The translations under genes were made by a program, and so were the position numbers. A stretch of 64,000 nucleotides of DNA from Acidobacteriota bacterium (GTDB taxonomy: Bacteria; Acidobacteriota; Vicinamibacteria; Fen-336), in the NCBI GenBank assembly GCA_011526565.1, contig WYBL01000179.1, forward strand, positions 1 to 64,000. The letters are read 5' to 3'. How positions within the stretch are numbered: position 1 is the stretch's first letter; every line of letters starts with the position of its first letter. Below, one piece after another: positions 42,516 to 52,659 of the stretch. Below the pieces are notes generated by a model. That model saw nothing but the letters and a program-made list of their open reading frames with translations, was not told the origin of the DNA and made no database searches.

Positions 42516-43615
42516 GCGATCTCGGTCCCCTCGAACGCGAGCGCTACGCCCGCCACCTGGCGCTGCCCGAGGTCGGGGTCGAGGGGCAGCGCCGGCTGCG
42601 CGCAGGGCGGGTGCTGATCGTCGGCGCGGGCGGATTGGGGTCGCCGGCCGCGCTCTACCTCGTCGCGGCGGGCGTCGGTCACGTCGCGATCGCCGACGGC
42701 GACCGCGTCGACCGCAGCAACCTGCAACGTCAGGTGCTGCACACCGAGGCCGACCTCGGGCGGCCGAAGACGGCCTCGGCCCGCGACGCGCTCGGCGCGC
42801 GCAACCCCCACGTGGAGATCGAGGAACTGGGCCACCTCCACGCCGCCAACGCGCCCGCGACCGTGGCGCGTTTCGACGTCGTCGTCGACGGCAGCGACAA
42901 CTTCGCGACCCGCTACCTCTTGAGCGACGCCTGCGTGGCCGCGGGCCGCCCGTACGTCTTCGGCGCGGTGCACCGCTTCCAGGGCCAGCTCGCGGTGCTG
43001 GGGCTCTCGGGCGGGCCGTGCTACCGCTGCCTGCACCCGGAGCCGCCGCCGCCGGGTCTCTACGCCAACTGCGCCGAGGCGGGGGTGCTCGGCGTGCTGC
43101 CGGGAGTGATCGGGACCCTGCAGGCCGCCGAGGCCCTGAAGCTGCTGCTGGGTCTGGGACGACCGCTGGAGCGGCGGATGCTGATCTACGACGCGCTGGC
43201 GGGCAGCTTCGACGAGTTGTGGCTCGAGCGCGACCCGGCGTGCCCGGCCTGCGGGGACACGCGGCGGCCGGAAGAGCTCGCGCTCCCCGCCGAGGCCTGT
43301 GGCCCGCCGCCGATCTCCGTCGCCGAGCTGCGCGCGCGGCTCTCGGGCGAGTCGCCGCCGCTGCTCGTCGACGTGCGCACGGCCGCCGAGTACGCTCGCG
43401 GCCACCTGCCGGGGGCGCTGCTGGTGCCGGTCGACGAACTCGGGTCGCGCCTCGAGGAACTGCGCGGACGCGGCCCGCTGGTCGTCTACTGCGAGGTCGG
43501 GGGGCGCTCCGCGCGGGCGGCGGGGCTGCTGCGCGCCGCCGGCTTCGCCGCGGTTTCGGACCTGGCCGGCGGTCACCTGGCGTGGCAGGCCGCGGGAGGT
43601 GACACCGCGCGGTGA
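42512..43615 (+). CDS. MoeB/ThiF-type adenylyltransferase fused to rhodanese
   Basis: 367 residues. TTG overlaps the preceding stop and is preceded by GGAGG. The N-terminal E1-like domain has LIVGAGGLGSPAALYLVAAG (ATP-binding), ADGDRVDRSNLQRQVLH, DGSDNFATRYLLSDAC and zinc cysteines CYRCLHPE and CPACGD. The C-terminal rhodanese (about 270-360) has LLVDVRTAAEYARGHLPGA and VVYCEVGGRSARA with the active Cys. This MoeZ-type fusion adenylates and sulfurates a small carrier protein such as MoaD or ThiS. Position before yqeC and xdhC favours molybdenum-cofactor sulfur chemistry. Confidence 0.88.
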   Translation: MSDLGPLERERYARHLALPEVGVEGQRRLRAGRVLIVGAGGLGSPAALYLVAAGVGHVAIADGDRVDRSNLQRQVLHTEADLGRPKTASARDALGARNPHVEIEELGHLHAANAPATVARFDVVVDGSDNFATRYLLSDACVAAGRPYVFGAVHRFQGQLAVLGLSGGPCYRCLHPEPPPPGLYANCAEAGVLGVLPGVIGTLQAAEALKLLLGLGRPLERRMLIYDALAGSFDELWLERDPACPACGDTRRPEELALPAEACGPPPISVAELRARLSGESPPLLVDVRTAAEYARGHLPGALLVPVDELGSRLEELRGRGPLVVYCEVGGRSARAAGLLRAAGFAAVSDLAGGHLAWQAAGGDTAR

Positions 43616-44340
43616 GCGAGCTGCTGGCGGCACTCGGGCTCGGCCGCGGCGACGTCGTGGCGCTGTGCGGCGCCGGCGGCAAGTCCACGCTCGCGCGCGC
43701 GCTGCGCGATGCGGCGCTGGCCTCGGGGCTGCGCGTCGCGCTCACCGCCACCACCCACTGCGGGGTGCTGGGCGACACCCTGACGCTGGCCGCGGGCGCG
43801 GGCGAAGCGGCGGTCGCCGATGCGCTCGGCCGCCTCGGGGCGGTGCAGGTCGTGGCGGCGGTGGGAGAACGAGGCCGGGCGCGCGGGCTCGCCCCCGAGG
43901 CCGTCGGCGCGCTGGCCGCCCACGCCGACCTGGTGATCGCCGAGGCGGACGGCGCGCGCGGCCGCCGCCTGAAGGCGCCGGGCGACCACGAGCCGCTGCT
44001 GCCGCGGCCCTGCACGGTGGTGGTGGCGGTGTGCTCGCTGGCCGCGCTCGGCGGCCGCCTCGACGAGAAGGGCGTGCACCGGCTGGAGCGGGTGCTCGCG
44101 CTCTCGGGGCGGCGGCGTGGGGAGGCGATCGACGTCGACGTGCTGGCCGCGGCCTTCGGGCCCGGCGGGTACGGCTCGGTGGGCGCCGCGTCGCGTCGCG
44201 TGCTGTTCGTCGTCGAGGCGGGCGCCCCGCCGGAGCGCTCGGCCGAGCTCGCCACGCGCCTCGCCGGCCACTACCAGCGCGTCGTCGCGGGCGACGCGCT
44301 GCGCGGCGTGGTTCGCGCGCTATCCTCGTCCCGATGCTGA
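43612..44340 (+). CDS. yqeC: YqeC-like molybdenum hydroxylase accessory protein
   Basis: 242 residues, GTG overlapping the preceding stop (GTGA). The N terminus VVALCGAGGKSTLARALRDA is a P-loop variant; TATTHCGV and IAEADGARGRRLKAPGDHEPLL are the signature of the YqeC family, known as a selenium-dependent hydroxylase accessory (putative). In other genomes it accompanies XdhC-like proteins and YgfK/XdhD-type molybdenum hydroxylases, with SelD and YqeB. Only xdhC and moeB partners are present here. Confidence 0.82.
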   Translation: MSELLAALGLGRGDVVALCGAGGKSTLARALRDAALASGLRVALTATTHCGVLGDTLTLAAGAGEAAVADALGRLGAVQVVAAVGERGRARGLAPEAVGALAAHADLVIAEADGARGRRLKAPGDHEPLLPRPCTVVVAVCSLAALGGRLDEKGVHRLERVLALSGRRRGEAIDVDVLAAAFGPGGYGSVGAASRRVLFVVEAGAPPERSAELATRLAGHYQRVVAGDALRGVVRALSSSRC

Positions 44341-45170
44341 AGTCGGTGTGCGAGGCGGCGCTGGCCGCGGAGCGCGAGGGCGTCGGGGCCGCGCTGGTCA
44401 CGGTCGTCGGCACCGAGGGCTCGACCCCGCAGAAGGCGGGCGCCTGCATGCTCGTCCGCGAGGACGGCACCTGCGTGGGCACGATCGGCGGCGGCTGCGT
44501 CGAGAACGAGATGGTGCGCCGCGCGCGGCTGGCGATCGCCCGTCGCCGCCCGGAACTGGCCAGCTACGAGCTCACCGCCGACCAGGCCGGAGAGGATGGG
44601 CTCGTGTGCGGGGGGAGGATGCAGGTGTTCGTCGACCCGCTGGAGCCGGAGCCCGTGCTGCTGGTGTTCGGCGCCGGCCACGTGGCGGTGCCGTTGTGCC
44701 GGATGGCGCGGATGGCCGGCTTCCAGGTCGAGGTCGCGGACGACCGCGCCCAGTTCGCCAACGCCGAGCGCTTTCCCGACGCCCGCGCCATCGTCGTCGA
44801 GGAGATGGGCGCGGCCGCCGCCCGCATGTCGCTGGGCCCCGCCGCCTATGCGGTCGTCGTCACCCGGGGCCACCGCGGAGACGCCGACGCCCTGCACGCG
44901 GTCCTCGGGCGCGGGCTGCGCTACGTCGGGCTGCTCGGCAGCCGCCCCAAGATGGTGCACGTGTTCGCCGAGCTGAAGCAGCGCGGCGTGGCGCCCGCCG
45001 AGCTGGAGAGGGTCCACGTGCCGATGGGCCTGGGCATCGGGGCCCGCACGCCGGAGGAGATCGCGGTGTCGATCCTCGCCGAGCTGATCGCGGTGCGCCG
45101 CGGCGTGCCGCCCGGGCAGGTCGGATCGCTGAAGGCGCCGCTGCCGGGCCGGCTGCGCGAGGCTCCCTAG
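44334..45170 (+). CDS. xdhC: XdhC/CoxI-family molybdenum cofactor insertion/sulfuration protein
   Basis: 278 residues. The N-terminal CoxI domain has VTVVGTEGSTPQKAGACMLV and GTIGGGCVENEMVRRA with the conserved Cys-containing loop. The C-terminal Rossmann domain has LLVFGAGHVAVPLCRMARMAGF, VTRGHRGDADALHAVL, YVGLLGSRPKM and GLGIGARTPEEIAVSILAEL. XdhC proteins bind the molybdenum cofactor, promote its sulfuration and hand it to xanthine dehydrogenase-type enzymes. A TATCCT seven bases before the ATG may give a separate leaderless message. It overlaps yqeC by seven bases. No target hydroxylase is in the window. Confidence 0.9.
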   Translation: MLKSVCEAALAAEREGVGAALVTVVGTEGSTPQKAGACMLVREDGTCVGTIGGGCVENEMVRRARLAIARRRPELASYELTADQAGEDGLVCGGRMQVFVDPLEPEPVLLVFGAGHVAVPLCRMARMAGFQVEVADDRAQFANAERFPDARAIVVEEMGAAAARMSLGPAAYAVVVTRGHRGDADALHAVLGRGLRYVGLLGSRPKMVHVFAELKQRGVAPAELERVHVPMGLGIGARTPEEIAVSILAELIAVRRGVPPGQVGSLKAPLPGRLREAP

Positions 45171-45207
45171 AAGGGAGGCCGCTCCGGCTCGCCGTCGGGC
45201 TGCTGCG

Positions 45208-45237
45208 TTGACAGCAGCGACCGGCCGCGGGGACAAT
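45208..45237 (+). promoter_or_regulatory. Promoter of the wza-wzc operon
   Basis: TTGACA (45208-45213), 18-base spacer, GACAAT (45232-45237). The wza ATG at 45251 follows after 13 bases, so the leader would be only a few bases and there is no Shine-Dalgarno site. Confidence 0.6.
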
Positions 45238-45250
45238 CATCCTTCCACGA

Positions 45251-46141
45251 ATGCTGAAGCGATACGTGTCCCTGTCCCTCGCGGCCCTCGTGCTGGCCGC
45301 GTCGCTCCACGCGCAGGCCCGGAACCCCGACTACGAGGTCGGCCCGGAGGACCTGCTGCAGGTCTCGGTCGCCGGCCAGAAGGACTTCTCGGGCGACTTC
45401 GAGGTCGAGCCCGACGGCATGATCAACTACCCGCTGCTGGGGCGGGTGATGGCCGCGGGGCAGACCACCGGGGAGATCGAGCGCAAGCTGGTCACGCTGC
45501 TCTCCGACGGCTACCTGAGGCGGCCCCAGGTCTCGGTCTGGGTCAAGGAGTTCCGCAGCCAGAAGGTGTACCTGACCGGCGAGGTGAGTCGGCCTGGGCC
45601 GCAGGGGCTCAAGGGCGACGGCTCGATCCTGACCCTCCTCACGGACGGCCAGGGTCCGCTGCTGCCGACGGCCGGGCACGTGGTGTGGGTGATCCGGCCC
45701 CCCGCCTCGCGCCTCCAGGACATGGAGCGCCTCGCCGGCGACCCGGCCCGCAACGCGCCGCCGGTCGACGTCCCCGGCCGCATCGACGTGCCCGGCGCCG
45801 ACGTGCCAGGCACCGAGCTGTTCAAGGTCGTGCGCCGCGAGATCGAGATGGGCGCGATGGACAAGAACCTCGTGCTCAAGGCCGGCGACACGGTGTTCGC
45901 GCCGAAGGCGTCGCAGGTCTACCTGCAGGGTCAGGTGGGGCGGCCGGGTCCGATCCGCTTCGAGGAGGGGCTGACCGTCGAGAAGGCGCTGGCGCTGGCG
46001 GGCGGCGTGACGAACCGCGGTGCCGCCGGCCGCGTCAAGCTGGTGCGGATGGTCGCCGGTCGCCGCGTGGAGCTGAAGCCGCGGCTCGACGAGGTGCTGC
46101 TGCCCGAGGACACGCTCGTCGTTCCCGAGCGGTTCTTCTAG
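45251..46141 (+). CDS. wza: Polysaccharide export protein (Wza/OPX family)
   Basis: 296 residues. Signal peptide (SLSLAALVLAASLHA) without a lipobox. The Poly_export domain begins YEVGPEDLLQVSVAGQKDFS and GMINYPLLGRVMAAGQT (about 28-110). SLBB domains follow, with KVYLTGEVSRPGPQGLKG and VYLQGQVGRPGPIRFEEGLT, then ALALAGGVTNRGA. It lacks an obvious C-terminal amphipathic outer-membrane helix, so it may be a periplasmic OPX of the short type. Works with the Wzc-like kinase immediately downstream to move capsule or exopolysaccharide to the surface. Confidence 0.88.
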   Translation: MLKRYVSLSLAALVLAASLHAQARNPDYEVGPEDLLQVSVAGQKDFSGDFEVEPDGMINYPLLGRVMAAGQTTGEIERKLVTLLSDGYLRRPQVSVWVKEFRSQKVYLTGEVSRPGPQGLKGDGSILTLLTDGQGPLLPTAGHVVWVIRPPASRLQDMERLAGDPARNAPPVDVPGRIDVPGADVPGTELFKVVRREIEMGAMDKNLVLKAGDTVFAPKASQVYLQGQVGRPGPIRFEEGLTVEKALALAGGVTNRGAAGRVKLVRMVAGRRVELKPRLDEVLLPEDTLVVPERFF

Positions 46142-46143
46142 CC

Positions 46144-48354
46144 GTGCGCCCTCATGGAGCCGCCGGCGACCTCGGCCAGACGCTGGCCATCCTCCACAGG
46201 CGCCGGGGCCTCGTCTTCGCCGTCCTGGTGGCCAGCGTGCTGGTGGCCACGATCTACAACTACACGACCCGGCCTGTGTACCGCTCGCGGGCGGTGCTGC
46301 AGATCACCGCCGGGTCGGCCGACGTGATCGACACTCGCTCCGTGGCCGGCGTGCGACCGCAGCAGGCGGCCGCCAAGCTGCGCGAGCAGGTCCAGATCCT
46401 GCGCAGCCGTCGGCTCGCCGCCCGGGTGGTCGAGGAGCTCGAGCTGCAGAAGCACCCCGATCTCCGTGCGGGCCCCGTGCTGACCCCGTGGGAGCGGCTG
46501 CGCCGCATGCTGCCGCAGGGCCCGCCGGAGGTCGACGCCGACGACGACGGGCTGCCCGTGTCGCCCGCCGTCCAGGTGTTCCGCTCGCGCCTCTGGGTCG
46601 ATGCCGACGTGGAGACCGGCGTGCTGACGCTCGGTTTCCGGGCCTACGACCCGAGCCTCACCCACAAGGCGCTGGCCGCGTTGATCCGCCTCTACCAGGA
46701 GTCGCTGACCGACCAGATGGCGCTGGCCGGCACCCAGGCCTCGTCCTGGCTCGGCGAGCGGCTCGAGGAGCAACGCCGCCGCGTCGAGGCGGCCAAGGCC
46801 GCCCTGCGCGAGTACGAGGAGCGCTCCGGGCTGGCGGGGCTCCAGGAGAAGATCCGGCAGGTCGAGCAGCAAATGGCGATGATGAACCGCTCGCTGCTCG
46901 ACGCCCAGACCGAGCGCATGACGCGCGAGAGCGACCTGGAGCGCGCGCGGCGGATGTCGCCGCAGGAGGCGGCGGCGCTGCCTTCGGTCCAGTCGCAGCG
47001 GGCCGTGCAGCGGCTGCAGGACCGGATCGCGGAACTCGAGCGGCAGCGCGAGAAGCTGTCCGAGAACCTCGGCGATCGCCACCCGGACATGGTGCGGCTG
47101 AACGAGGCCCAGGCCGAGGCGGAAGCCGCGCTCGCCGCGGAGGTCAAGCGCGCCACGGGCTCGCTCGAGGGTGCGGTGGCCGAGGCGCGCCGCAAGGAAG
47201 AAGCGGCCCAGGCCGCCATCGCGCCGCTCCAGGACCAGCTCGCGGACCTGCGCCGCCGCACCGGCGAGCAGAGCCTGCTGCGGAGCGAGGTCGAGGCCAA
47301 CGAGCAGATGTTCAACCGCCTGATGGGGCGGGCGACCGAGGCCAACGTGGCCTCGGCGCTGAAGCTCGAGAACGTCGAGGTCGTCGAGCCACCCGAGGCG
47401 CCGACCCGGCCCGAGTCGCCGCAGCGGATGCGCAACCTGCAGATCGCCGTGCTCGGCGGTCTGGTGGCGGGTGTGCTGCTGGCGCTGTTGATCGAGCAGC
47501 TCGACGGCACGATCAAGACGCCCGAGGACCTGAAGGCCCACTTCGACCTGCCGTTCCTCGGCATGGTCCCGGAGGTGGTGCCGGCCCGCGGCTCGACCTC
47601 GCCCCCGGTCGTCCTGATCACGAAGAACCCGCGCTCGACGCTGGCGGAGTCGTACCGCGTGATCCGCACCAACCTGCTGTTCTCGGTGCCCGAGGAGGGG
47701 CGGGGCCAGGTGGTGCTGGTGAGCAGCGTGAGCCCCGCCGAGGGCAAGTCGACGACCTCGGCCAACGTCGCCGCCTCGCTGGCCTTCAACGGCCACCGCG
47801 TGGTGCTGATCGACGCGGACCTGCGGCGGCCCGTGCTCCACACGCTCTTCGGCCTGCCCAGCGCGCCGGGCCTCTCGGAGTTCGTGATCGGCAAGGGTGC
47901 GCTCGACGAGGTCGTGCGCCCGAGCGGCGTCGACAAGCTCGACCTGGTGGCCTGCGGCTACCTGCCGCCGAACCCCGCGGAGCTGCTGGGCTCCACCCGG
48001 ATGCGCGAGTTCCTGAACCGCCTGCGGGCCGACTACGACTGGGTCGTGGTCGACGCGCCGCCGTTCCTGGCGATGGCCGACGCGGCCGTGCTCTCCCCGG
48101 CGGTCGACGGCGTGATCCTGGTCGTCGCCTCCGAGCGCACTCCGCAATCGGGGCTCGCCCGCGTCGTCGACCAGCTCGCCGCGGTGGGCGGGCGGGTCGC
48201 CGGCACCATCCTGAATCGGGTGGACCTGGAGCGAAACTCCTTCTACTTCGGCAAGTACTACGGCGAGTACTACCGCAGCTACTACTCGGACGCCGGCGGC
48301 CGGCCGGCGCCGGAGGCGCCTGCTCCTCCCTCGCGGCGGGGACACCGCAGCTGA
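46144..48354 (+). CDS. wzc: Wzc-like polysaccharide co-polymerase with tyrosine autokinase domain
   Basis: 736 residues. Wzz domain with TM1 (GLVFAVLVASVLVATIYNY, about 21-39), a long periplasmic coiled coil (about 200-420), the PxxP-type segment PPEAPTRPESPQRMRN and TM2 (LQIAVLGGLVAGVLLALLI). The cytoplasmic BY-kinase has Walker A SPAEGKSTTSANVA (about 530-543), Walker A' VVLIDADLRRP and Walker B WVVVDAPP. The tail has a tyrosine cluster (YFGKYYGEYYRSYYSD), the site of autophosphorylation in this family. It sets polymer length and drives export with Wza. The GTG start lies three bases after the wza stop. Confidence 0.92.
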   Translation: MRPHGAAGDLGQTLAILHRRRGLVFAVLVASVLVATIYNYTTRPVYRSRAVLQITAGSADVIDTRSVAGVRPQQAAAKLREQVQILRSRRLAARVVEELELQKHPDLRAGPVLTPWERLRRMLPQGPPEVDADDDGLPVSPAVQVFRSRLWVDADVETGVLTLGFRAYDPSLTHKALAALIRLYQESLTDQMALAGTQASSWLGERLEEQRRRVEAAKAALREYEERSGLAGLQEKIRQVEQQMAMMNRSLLDAQTERMTRESDLERARRMSPQEAAALPSVQSQRAVQRLQDRIAELERQREKLSENLGDRHPDMVRLNEAQAEAEAALAAEVKRATGSLEGAVAEARRKEEAAQAAIAPLQDQLADLRRRTGEQSLLRSEVEANEQMFNRLMGRATEANVASALKLENVEVVEPPEAPTRPESPQRMRNLQIAVLGGLVAGVLLALLIEQLDGTIKTPEDLKAHFDLPFLGMVPEVVPARGSTSPPVVLITKNPRSTLAESYRVIRTNLLFSVPEEGRGQVVLVSSVSPAEGKSTTSANVAASLAFNGHRVVLIDADLRRPVLHTLFGLPSAPGLSEFVIGKGALDEVVRPSGVDKLDLVACGYLPPNPAELLGSTRMREFLNRLRADYDWVVVDAPPFLAMADAAVLSPAVDGVILVVASERTPQSGLARVVDQLAAVGGRVAGTILNRVDLERNSFYFGKYYGEYYRSYYSDAGGRPAPEAPAPPSRRGHRS

Positions 48355-48412
48355 GCGAGCCCGACCGAAGCACAATGTGGCCGGTAAATGCTGGCCGGGC
48401 TTGAATCAACCC

Positions 48413-48441
48413 TTGACACCCGTCGTGGGCGCTCCTACGAT
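48413..48441 (+). promoter_or_regulatory. Strong sigma70-like promoter of the polythreonine protein gene
   Basis: TTGACA (48413-48418), 17-base spacer, TACGAT (48436-48441). The predicted start at about 48448 coincides with the ribosome site CGGAGG (48448-48453) of the gene at 48460, giving a leader of about 12 bases. Confidence 0.75.
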
Positions 48442-48459
48442 TGCGCCCGGAGGATTTCC

Positions 48460-49863
48460 ATGAAATCGAGACTGGCAGCTCTGCTCGCCGCATCGCTCGT
48501 GTTCCCACCCGGCGTGTTCGCGGCGCCCTCGACTGGTTTGGTCAAGGGGCAGGTCAGCCTCGACGGCCGTGCCCTCGCCGGCCTGGAAGTGACGCTCGTC
48601 GACGTCGCGACGGGCGCCGTCCACACCGTGCGCACCGCTGCCGACGGCTCGTTCGAAGCGCGCCTCGCGCCCGGCTCGTACGTGATCGCCAGCCGCAGCC
48701 GCGGCGGGCTGTCCGTCGGTCGCGGCCCGACGCTCGTCAGCGTCGAGTCCGGCAAGGTCGCCTCGGCCAGCGTCGAGATGGTGGCGCTGACCGCTGCGCT
48801 GCAGGACCCGGCCCCAGCAGCCGGCGCGAACGTCGGCCACGAGGCCATCGGCTGCCTCGTCGCCAACGAGTTCCCCTACTTCGAGGCCAAGATCGAGCCG
48901 GCCGCCAGCGTGGTGCGGGCCCGCGTCTACTTCAAGTCCGTGCTCTCCGACGAGTGGTACTACGTCGAGATGACGCAGGCGGACGGCGTGTTCACCGGCG
49001 TCCTGCCGCGGCCGACGATGGCCGCGAGCCCGATCACCTACTACATCCAGGCGACGACGACCGACTTCGGCGAGAGCCGGACCCCGGAGATCTCGTCCGA
49101 GGTGGTCGAGCAGGCCGAGGAGTGTCCCTCCGACAAGAAGGTCGCCCCGGTGGGTCCGCCTCCGGCCGGCGGCGTGACGCTGTTCTCGGCCTCGACCGGC
49201 GCGGCCGCAGGCCTGCCGGCCGGGTTCGCCGCCGGCGGCGCGCTGCTCGGCACCGGCGCCCTCATCGGCCTCGGCGGTGCGCTGCTCGGCGGCGCTGCGA
49301 TCGCCACGACGGGCGGCACGACCACCACCACGACGACGACCACCACCACCACGACCACGACGACGGTGGCGCCGCCGCCGCCGCCCGTGGTGAACGTCGC
49401 TGCCGAATGCAAGGTGGCGCCCACCGCTACCGGCCCGGGCTCCAACCAGACCTTCCCGATCATCGCCAACTGCCTCCGCGCCGTGTCCCCGAATGCGCTC
49501 ACCTCGGCCGGACAGTTCGGCGACATCGTGGTCACGACGTCGAGCAACGGAACGGTCTCCGAGGATCCGAGTCTGCCGGGCCAGGAAGCGTGGACCCCGA
49601 TCCTGTGCAGCTGCAGGATCGACTCGGCGGGCTTCCGTCAGCTCGGCACCATCGGCCTCCGCGTGGGCCAGCGTGGCACCGTCGACACCACGACCAACTC
49701 CTGCAGCTTCGGGTTCCAGGCCCCCGATCCGATCGTCAACGACAACGTCTTCGTGCCCATCGAAGTCGTGATGGGTTGGCAGATCTCGGGCGCGCTGAAG
49801 GCCCTCTGCGACGCCGATCCGTTCTGCTCCGTCGACCAGAACACCTGCCCGGTCCTTCCGTAG
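48460..49863 (+). CDS. Secreted protein with Thr16/Pro linker, unknown function
   Basis: 467 residues. Signal peptide (AALLAASLVFPPGVFA). The N-terminal domain (about 27-110) is a carboxypeptidase-regulatory-like beta-sandwich (VKGQVSLDGRALAGLEVTLVD, AADGSFEARLAPGSYVI). A second beta domain (about 125-225) has YFEAKIEPAASVVRARVYFK. A glycine/alanine-rich hydrophobic segment (about 245-285) could span a membrane. Sixteen threonines and five prolines make a linker, probably glycosylated. The C-terminal domain has several cysteines (CKVAP, ANCLRA, CSCRI, NSCSF, CDADPFCSVDQNTC). Promoter upstream and perfect terminator downstream make it a monocistronic, probably highly expressed envelope protein. 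Confidence 0.75.
   Translation: MKSRLAALLAASLVFPPGVFAAPSTGLVKGQVSLDGRALAGLEVTLVDVATGAVHTVRTAADGSFEARLAPGSYVIASRSRGGLSVGRGPTLVSVESGKVASASVEMVALTAALQDPAPAAGANVGHEAIGCLVANEFPYFEAKIEPAASVVRARVYFKSVLSDEWYYVEMTQADGVFTGVLPRPTMAASPITYYIQATTTDFGESRTPEISSEVVEQAEECPSDKKVAPVGPPPAGGVTLFSASTGAAAGLPAGFAAGGALLGTGALIGLGGALLGGAAIATTGGTTTTTTTTTTTTTTTTVAPPPPPVVNVAAECKVAPTATGPGSNQTFPIIANCLRAVSPNALTSAGQFGDIVVTTSSNGTVSEDPSLPGQEAWTPILCSCRIDSAGFRQLGTIGLRVGQRGTVDTTTNSCSFGFQAPDPIVNDNVFVPIEVVMGWQISGALKALCDADPFCSVDQNTCPVLP
49318..49365 (+). repeat. ACC/ACG trinucleotide tract encoding 16 threonines
   Basis: Sixteen consecutive threonine codons, all ACC or ACG in mixed order, within the protein at 48460. Mixed codon use argues for selection on the amino acid run rather than recent slippage alone, though length variation between strains is likely. 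Confidence 0.9.
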
Positions 49864-49878
49864 GGTTAGTCACCGAAG

Positions 49879-49912
49879 CCCAGCCTGCCCGGCACTGACC
49901 GGACAGGCTGGG
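49879..49912 (+). terminator. Hairpin downstream of the polythreonine protein gene
   Basis: Stem of 14 pairs with one mismatch: CCCAGCCTGCCCGG and CCGGACAGGCTGGG around loop CACTGA. No T-run; it may protect the 3' end or act with the next hairpin. Confidence 0.5.
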
Positions 49913-49919
49913 ACGACGA

Positions 49920-49953
49920 AAAGGCCGGCTGGCGCTGTCGCCAGCCGGCCTTT
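49920..49953 (+). terminator. Rho-independent terminator
   Basis: Perfect 15-bp stem AAAGGCCGGCTGGCG / CGCCAGCCGGCCTTT with loop CTGT, followed by CGTTCTT. The stem ends in three T, continuing into a T-rich tail. It is the clearest intrinsic terminator in the window. Confidence 0.85.
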
Positions 49954-50125
49954 CGTTCTTGCGGGGAGCTCGGCCGCCGCGGTTGGGCCGGCGTGAGCGT
50001 CGGAAAGCATTGGAGCGCGCACCCGCGAGGCACGCAGGAGCCGGGCGCGACAGAGGCAGCGCGAGCGGCGGGCTACGAGCGGGTTTCGGGGGCAGCGCCC
50101 TGCTGGCGCCGCGCCCTCGGCCGGA

Positions 50126-52579
<2,454 letters not shown>

Positions 52580-52630
52580 CGAGACGAGGGCTTCCTTGCC
52601 AGCGTGAACTGAAGAGACGGGCGCCAGAGG

Positions 52631-52659
52631 ATTGTAGGCGGCGCTTCCACGGCGTTCAA
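52631..52659 (-). promoter_or_regulatory. Promoter of the Ser/Thr kinase gene
   Basis: On the minus strand TTGAAC (52659-52654), a 17-base spacer and TACAAT (52636-52631), 51 bases before the kinase ATG. The -35 overlaps the stop codon of the upstream O-antigen ligase-like gene, so the kinase can be expressed on its own. Confidence 0.65.

Noticed and set aside
43612..45170. Selenocysteine codon in the YqeC/XdhC genes
   Set aside because: Both frames run without an internal TGA, and no selenocysteine insertion element was recognised.
49954..50125. Small gene in the gap after the terminator
   Set aside because: No frame with a start, ribosome site and sensible composition; I see nothing in this stretch.
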